Source of the DNA: Shewanella sp. KX20019
Lineage (GTDB): Bacteria > Pseudomonadota > Gammaproteobacteria > Enterobacterales > Shewanellaceae
Assembly: GCF_016757755.1 (NCBI RefSeq)
Contig: NZ_CP068437.1
Span: 2,356,001 to 2,420,000, forward strand
Direction of reading: 5' to 3'
Length of the DNA: 64,000 nucleotides
Below, piece by piece: positions 60,877 through 64,000 of the stretch; the stretch's first letter is position 1; every line of letters starts with the position of its first letter. The notes below the pieces were generated by a model that saw only the letters and a list, made by a program, of their open reading frames with translations, made no database searches and was not told where the DNA came from. The translations under genes and the position numbers were made by a program.

Positions 60877-60930
60877 ACTATTTAGGGTTAATTACCCATA
60901 CCTCTACCGGTGGAATGACGGCTAAACGAT
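60877..60930. other. attR of the element
   Basis: The right arm 60877-60904 is the imperfect inverted partner of the left arm at 50092-50119. After T60905 comes AC (60906-60907) and then host codons CGG TGG... that continue the interrupted gene as T-G-G-M-T. Confidence 0.7.
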
Positions 60931-61262
60931 TTGGACGCATTGGTGATTCTCCTGTTATTGGAGCGGGCACCTATGCAGAAAATGGCGTTTGTGCGGTATC
61001 TGCCACCGGTCATGGTGAGTTTTTTATTCGTTACCATGTAGCTGGTGATATCTGTGCCAAAGTTAAGTATCAGAAAAAGTCTATAATTCAAGCTGCAGAT
61101 GAAGTGATAAATCAGCGTCTTATTACTGCTGGTGGCACTGGTGGTGTAATCGCAATCGATCAACGAGGCAATATTGCCACGCCGTTTAACACCGAAGGCA
61201 TGTATCGTGCGACTCGTAAAAGCGGTGAACCCGCTCAAGTGATGATTTGGTCTGATCTGTAG
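60906..61262 (+). pseudogene. 3' part of the interrupted isoaspartyl peptidase/L-asparaginase gene
   Basis: 118 codons from the reconstructed Thr249 to the TAG at 61260-61262. It holds the beta-chain substrate pocket (RIGDSPVIGAGTYAENG, TGHGEFFIRYHVAGD, TGGTGGVIAID) and ends VMIWSDL. There is no start codon or ribosome binding site, so it should not be expressed on its own, and the nucleophile Thr is left on the other fragment. It is fully open and in frame with the 5' fragment. Confidence 0.92.
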
Positions 61263-61356
61263 GGACTTAAATGTGTACTAGTGCCAACGAATGGGCGTTA
61301 GTACACATTTTCATTTACACTGTTAGTTAATCCAAACGGTAAAATCCAATTGCACT

Positions 61357-61656
61357 ATGGCTCCAAAACCTGATCGCATTACAGCAATGCAGAATATCAT
61401 CGACCAAGTAAAGCGTGAGCTACCCTTAAAAGATCCTGAAACGTTTGTCTGTGGTCCTGATGGTAGTTGTATTGGCTGCCCTAAAAAATTAGTCGAACTG
61501 GTTGATAGTGAGCTGTGCTATTGGGAAAGTGCCATCGCCAATGGGGAGACTCCGCAACTAGGAGATATTAGTCGCTTTGCCAAACTATGTAACAATGTGA
61601 GGCGAGGGCTTATACGTAACGATGCCCTATCTAAGTATCAAAATTTAAATCAATAA
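61357..61656 (+). CDS. Small conserved cytoplasmic protein
   Basis: 99 residues from ATG 61357. The sequence CGPDGSCIGCPKKLVELVDSEL places three Cys close together near 28-37, followed by helices; the protein is soluble and basic-acidic mixed. I remember similar short proteins of unknown function in Shewanella and Vibrio, but cannot name the family. The Cys cluster might bind a metal. It stands on its own before the barrel gene. Confidence 0.7.
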   Translation: MAPKPDRITAMQNIIDQVKRELPLKDPETFVCGPDGSCIGCPKKLVELVDSELCYWESAIANGETPQLGDISRFAKLCNNVRRGLIRNDALSKYQNLNQ

Positions 61657-61718
61657 CATTACTGTGCTTCCTTTAATCTCTAAAATAACAAAGGGGCTCA
61701 CACCGGTACCAGTTTAAC

Positions 61719-62723
61719 ATGCGCTTACTCAATGTCTTTTTCTGTCAGTTTTGCTTATCAATACTGCTAGGTACATATGCTAACGCAGCAGTCCAATCCA
61801 TAGACTCTTTGGACGCCATGGTGAGCAATGTTGCTCGACAAAATATCGCGACCTCGATTGTATTGACTGATGCGAACTTGATTACTTTAGGTGTGGTCAA
61901 TTTTGATCCTAGCTCAGTGGTAGATCTTGCTCATTTGGACACGGGTTCGGAGAGCTCTCTCCAGCGCCGCCGTGAGCTTAAAACTTATTCTTTACCTTGG
62001 ACTAGCAGTTGGTCAGATAGCATTACCGATTGGCAAACCTCAACCTATCTCAAATTATCCTACATTGGCTCTAAACAGTCGGTAGATTTTTCACAGCCTG
62101 CGAATCAGATAGATCAATTATTAGAAAAAAGTTATCTGTTCCAAGCTGAGCAACGATGGCGATATCCAGTATCAGAACATTGGAAGGCTCTGTTTGGCAT
62201 CGGTGCCCAAGCCATTTGGTATGAAAATAAATTTGAGTATCGTAGCGTTTTAAAACAGTTTGAATCTTTATTTGATAATGGTTTATTGAATACCTCTTAT
62301 GGGGCGTTGATGATTGACCCCTCAATTGAGTTTCGTTATGACAATCTTGTTTTCGGACATCGTTGGCAGTTTATCAGCCGTTACCGTTTTGCTATTGGCC
62401 GTACGTTATTCACCGATTCTGCTCCACAGGATGTGTCTATAAAAGTAGGCCGCTTTAGCAATACATTGATGTTTCATTATCAACTCCCGAAATTGGTTGA
62501 TTACGACAATGAACTACGATTGATGTTTAAGCGCATCGATTTATCGGGTGATGCCGTTGCACCTTTGGCAACGGATCATTTTTATGAGGTTGGTGCAGGG
62601 TGGGTGATAGACACACCTTGGTTGTCCTCATTGATTGACAATATTGGCTTAGGGGTTACCGTTAATATAGGCAGTGTGCTAAGTGGCGGCAGTGTACTGC
62701 TGTTGTTCAATGAAGACATTTAA
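61719..62723 (+). CDS. Solitary outer membrane autotransporter-like beta-barrel protein
   Basis: 334 residues with a signal peptide (MRLLNVFFCQFCLSILLGTYANA). A short N-terminal part (about 80 residues) precedes alternating amphipathic strands with aromatic girdles (YLKLSYIGSK, HWKALFGIGAQAIWYE, HRWQFISRYRFAIGRT), ending in a hydrophobic strand SVLLLFNEDI. This fits the solitary autotransporter barrel family (Omp_AT, a barrel without a passenger), mainly by recall. It should sit in the outer membrane. Function unknown. Confidence 0.75.
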   Translation: MRLLNVFFCQFCLSILLGTYANAAVQSIDSLDAMVSNVARQNIATSIVLTDANLITLGVVNFDPSSVVDLAHLDTGSESSLQRRRELKTYSLPWTSSWSDSITDWQTSTYLKLSYIGSKQSVDFSQPANQIDQLLEKSYLFQAEQRWRYPVSEHWKALFGIGAQAIWYENKFEYRSVLKQFESLFDNGLLNTSYGALMIDPSIEFRYDNLVFGHRWQFISRYRFAIGRTLFTDSAPQDVSIKVGRFSNTLMFHYQLPKLVDYDNELRLMFKRIDLSGDAVAPLATDHFYEVGAGWVIDTPWLSSLIDNIGLGVTVNIGSVLSGGSVLLLFNEDI

Positions 62724-62968
62724 CCCATATTTATAATCTTTCCGTCTATATTGATATTGGTGACACTAGAGCAAGAGCAACTCAATTTACATCACCTCTG
62801 ACATGATTTTCCGCTGTAATACGGTCATAGTTAACAAACTACTGCTTAAGTCTGCTACGGCTAAATTAGTGAAATCGAGTTTTACGTTTAACGCTATCGC
62901 TTTAATCCTCTGCCGTATTGATAAATATTAGCTAAACTAAAATAGAAACAAACGAATAGGGGAAGATA

Positions 62969-63382
62969 ATGGATTCAATAAATGTAAAAGAACATATGGA
63001 TCGCCATCCAGTCATGCTTACACCTTCGATGTCTATAGCGACAGCTGTAGAAAAGCTGCTAACAAACAATAAGTTAGGTGCTCCCGTCGTCGACGACGGT
63101 AAACTCGTGGGTTTCTTATCTCAACAAGATTGCTTAGCTGTCATGCTCAAAAGTAGTTACCATTGCGATTTAATCGCGATCGTTAAAGATTGTATGCGAA
63201 CTGAGGTTTTGTCGGTAGAGCCCAATAGTAGTGTGTTGGCTTTAGCTGAACAAATGCTAGGCCCCAAACCAAAAGTTTATCCCGTGGTTGATAATGGCAA
63301 AGTGGTAGGCACTATTAATCGAACGAATGTTCTCGCGGCAATAAATACCTATATGCAACAGTGTTATTTAACGCCTGCCTAA
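62969..63382 (+). CDS. CBS-domain pair protein
   Basis: 137 residues, essentially one Bateman module. Two CBS repeats: MDRHPVMLTPSMSIATAVEKLLTNNKLGAPVVDDGKLVG and CMRTEVLSVEPNSSVLALAEQML with YPVVDNGKVVGTINRTNVLAA. CBS pairs bind adenosine ligands such as AMP, ATP or SAM. No attached enzyme or channel domain, so it likely regulates another protein. AGGGGAAG precedes ATG 62969. Transcribed alone in front of hrpA. Confidence 0.9.
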   Translation: MDSINVKEHMDRHPVMLTPSMSIATAVEKLLTNNKLGAPVVDDGKLVGFLSQQDCLAVMLKSSYHCDLIAIVKDCMRTEVLSVEPNSSVLALAEQMLGPKPKVYPVVDNGKVVGTINRTNVLAAINTYMQQCYLTPA

Positions 63383-63461
63383 TGAAAGTATTTTTATGTC
63401 AGCTATACCACTGAAGTGCGTTCCTTGTTAGGATCAACCTCTTTGATTTTGGCCATGGAAT

Positions 63462-64000
63462 TTGCACTTGAGTTCGCAACAGCATCACCTATCTAACGCA
63501 TTTTTAAGACACTGTTATGAAGCCGACGCCGCACAGATTAGGCGTCGTCTATTTAGGCTACGTAAAGAGCCTGATTCAGAAAAGAAAACTGCAACGTTAG
63601 ATTCTCTAGAGCAGCTCGCGCTAGCCTCTCGCAAAAAAGTTGAGCTTCGCCTTGCGAACCGCCCAAAAGTGACCTTTCCTGAAAACTTACCTGTATCGCA
63701 AAAACGTGATGAAATTGCCACCGCAATTGCCGGTAATCAAGTGGTCATCATTGCCGGTGAAACGGGTTCGGGTAAAACTACACAGTTGCCAAAAATCTGT
63801 TTAGAACTTGGTTTGGGTACCCGTGGTTTAATTGGTCATACTCAGCCTCGTCGACTTGCCGCTCGAAGTGTTGCTACGCGCATTGCAGAAGAGATGAACA
63901 CACCACTGGGTGAAGCTGTCGGTTTTAAAGTTCGCTTTGCCGATGCGATAAAACCAGAGTCCTACATCAAGTTAATGACAGACGGGATCCTGTTAGCGGA
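63462..64000 (+). CDS. hrpA: ATP-dependent RNA helicase HrpA (5' part, cut by the window edge)
   Basis: DEAH-box helicase; about 180 of roughly 1300 residues are seen. Walker A GETGSGKT at 99-106, then GLIGHTQPRRLAARSVATRIAEE and KLMTDGILL, all close to E. coli HrpA. HrpA acts on RNA in the cytoplasm and is linked to fimbrial mRNA processing and rescue of stalled ribosomes in E. coli. No ATG is available in frame before 63895, so the start must be TTG, either 63462 or 63468; the ribosome binding site is weak and the start uncertain. Confidence 0.9.
   Translation, partial: MHLSSQQHHLSNAFLRHCYEADAAQIRRRLFRLRKEPDSEKKTATLDSLEQLALASRKKVELRLANRPKVTFPENLPVSQKRDEIATAIAGNQVVIIAGETGSGKTTQLPKICLELGLGTRGLIGHTQPRRLAARSVATRIAEEMNTPLGEAVGFKVRFADAIKPESYIKLMTDGILLA

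Larger units (their letters stand above)
50089..60907 (+). mobile_element. 10.8-kb serine-recombinase integrative element
   Basis: Boundaries are deduced from the broken peptidase gene. The proposed crossover dinucleotide AC is at 50089-50090 on the left and 60906-60907 on the right. The ends carry 28-nt imperfect inverted arms (22 of 28 positions match). Genes inside: large serine recombinase, two small proteins, serine resolvase, a basic-motif protein, an HTH protein, a two-gene unit of unknown function, a zinc-ribbon/GIY-YIG-like protein, a complete asparaginase copy and a lipoprotein. No conjugation, capsid or terminase genes are seen, so it is not self-transmissible by any known route. 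Its coding and spacer DNA looks richer in A+T than the flanks. Confidence 0.88.

Noticed and set aside
60846..60905. Extended start of the 3' asparaginase fragment as a 138-residue gene
   Set aside because: The extra codons come from element DNA in the attachment arm, with no ribosome binding site; the catalytic Thr is not included.

Overview
The window looks like the chromosome of a marine gammaproteobacterium, most likely Shewanella. The protein sequences read as Shewanella-like. The gene order also follows conserved gammaproteobacterial blocks: pyrD-zapC-rlmKL-uup-rmf-fabA-ycbZ; uvrY-uvrC-pgsA followed by tRNA-Gly, tRNA-Cys and tRNA-Leu; ycbB-ycbK; fadR, nhaB and dsbB; yeaG-yeaH-spoVR; tamA-tamB; and hrpA at the right edge. 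The genus call is inference from recall, not a database search.

Layout. 1-10.2 kb: the end of an unidentified gene, pepN, a DUF2835 gene, and a four-gene envelope cluster (DUF1302, DUF1329, YCF48-like, RND/MMPL transporter) that probably moves a hydrophobic substrate. 10.4-17 kb: the giant NAD-glutamate dehydrogenase, pyrD and zapC. 17-27 kb: a cyclophilin lipoprotein, rlmKL, a thioredoxin-fold protein, uup, a DUF3466 exported protein, rmf (58 codons), fabA with a FabR-like operator, and the Lon-like ycbZ. 27-32 kb: tRNA-Ser, uvrY-uvrC-pgsA and the Gly-Cys-Leu tRNA operon. The operon runs into five tandem 139-bp repeats, each carrying the 3' half of tRNA-Leu plus a terminator. 32-50 kb: a GCAAAA x12 microsatellite, an L,D-transpeptidase, a YcbK-like protein, rplY, the spoVR/yeaH/yeaG stress operon, dsbB, nhaB, fadR and tamA/tamB.

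50.09-60.91 kb is a 10.8-kb integrative element inserted inside a gene for an isoaspartyl peptidase/asparaginase. The two gene halves lie at 49345-50090 and 60906-61262 and are still in frame with each other. The element starts with a large serine recombinase and has 28-nt imperfect inverted arms at its two ends, as expected for the halves of a serine-integrase attP. It also carries a second small serine resolvase with nearby repeat motifs, a highly structured 538-bp intergenic stretch with five copies of a 7-mer, an HTH protein, a two-gene unit of unknown function, and a five-module zinc-ribbon protein with a GIY-YIG-like domain. Near its right end it carries a complete, diverged copy of the same peptidase gene that it destroys, followed by a lipoprotein gene. 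The element therefore appears to replace the function it breaks.

61.3-64 kb returns to chromosomal genes: a small conserved protein, a solitary autotransporter-like beta-barrel, a CBS-domain protein and the start of hrpA. The strongest candidates for undescribed biology are the self-complementing element, its structured non-coding region and unknown gene pair, and the tRNA-Leu repeat array.
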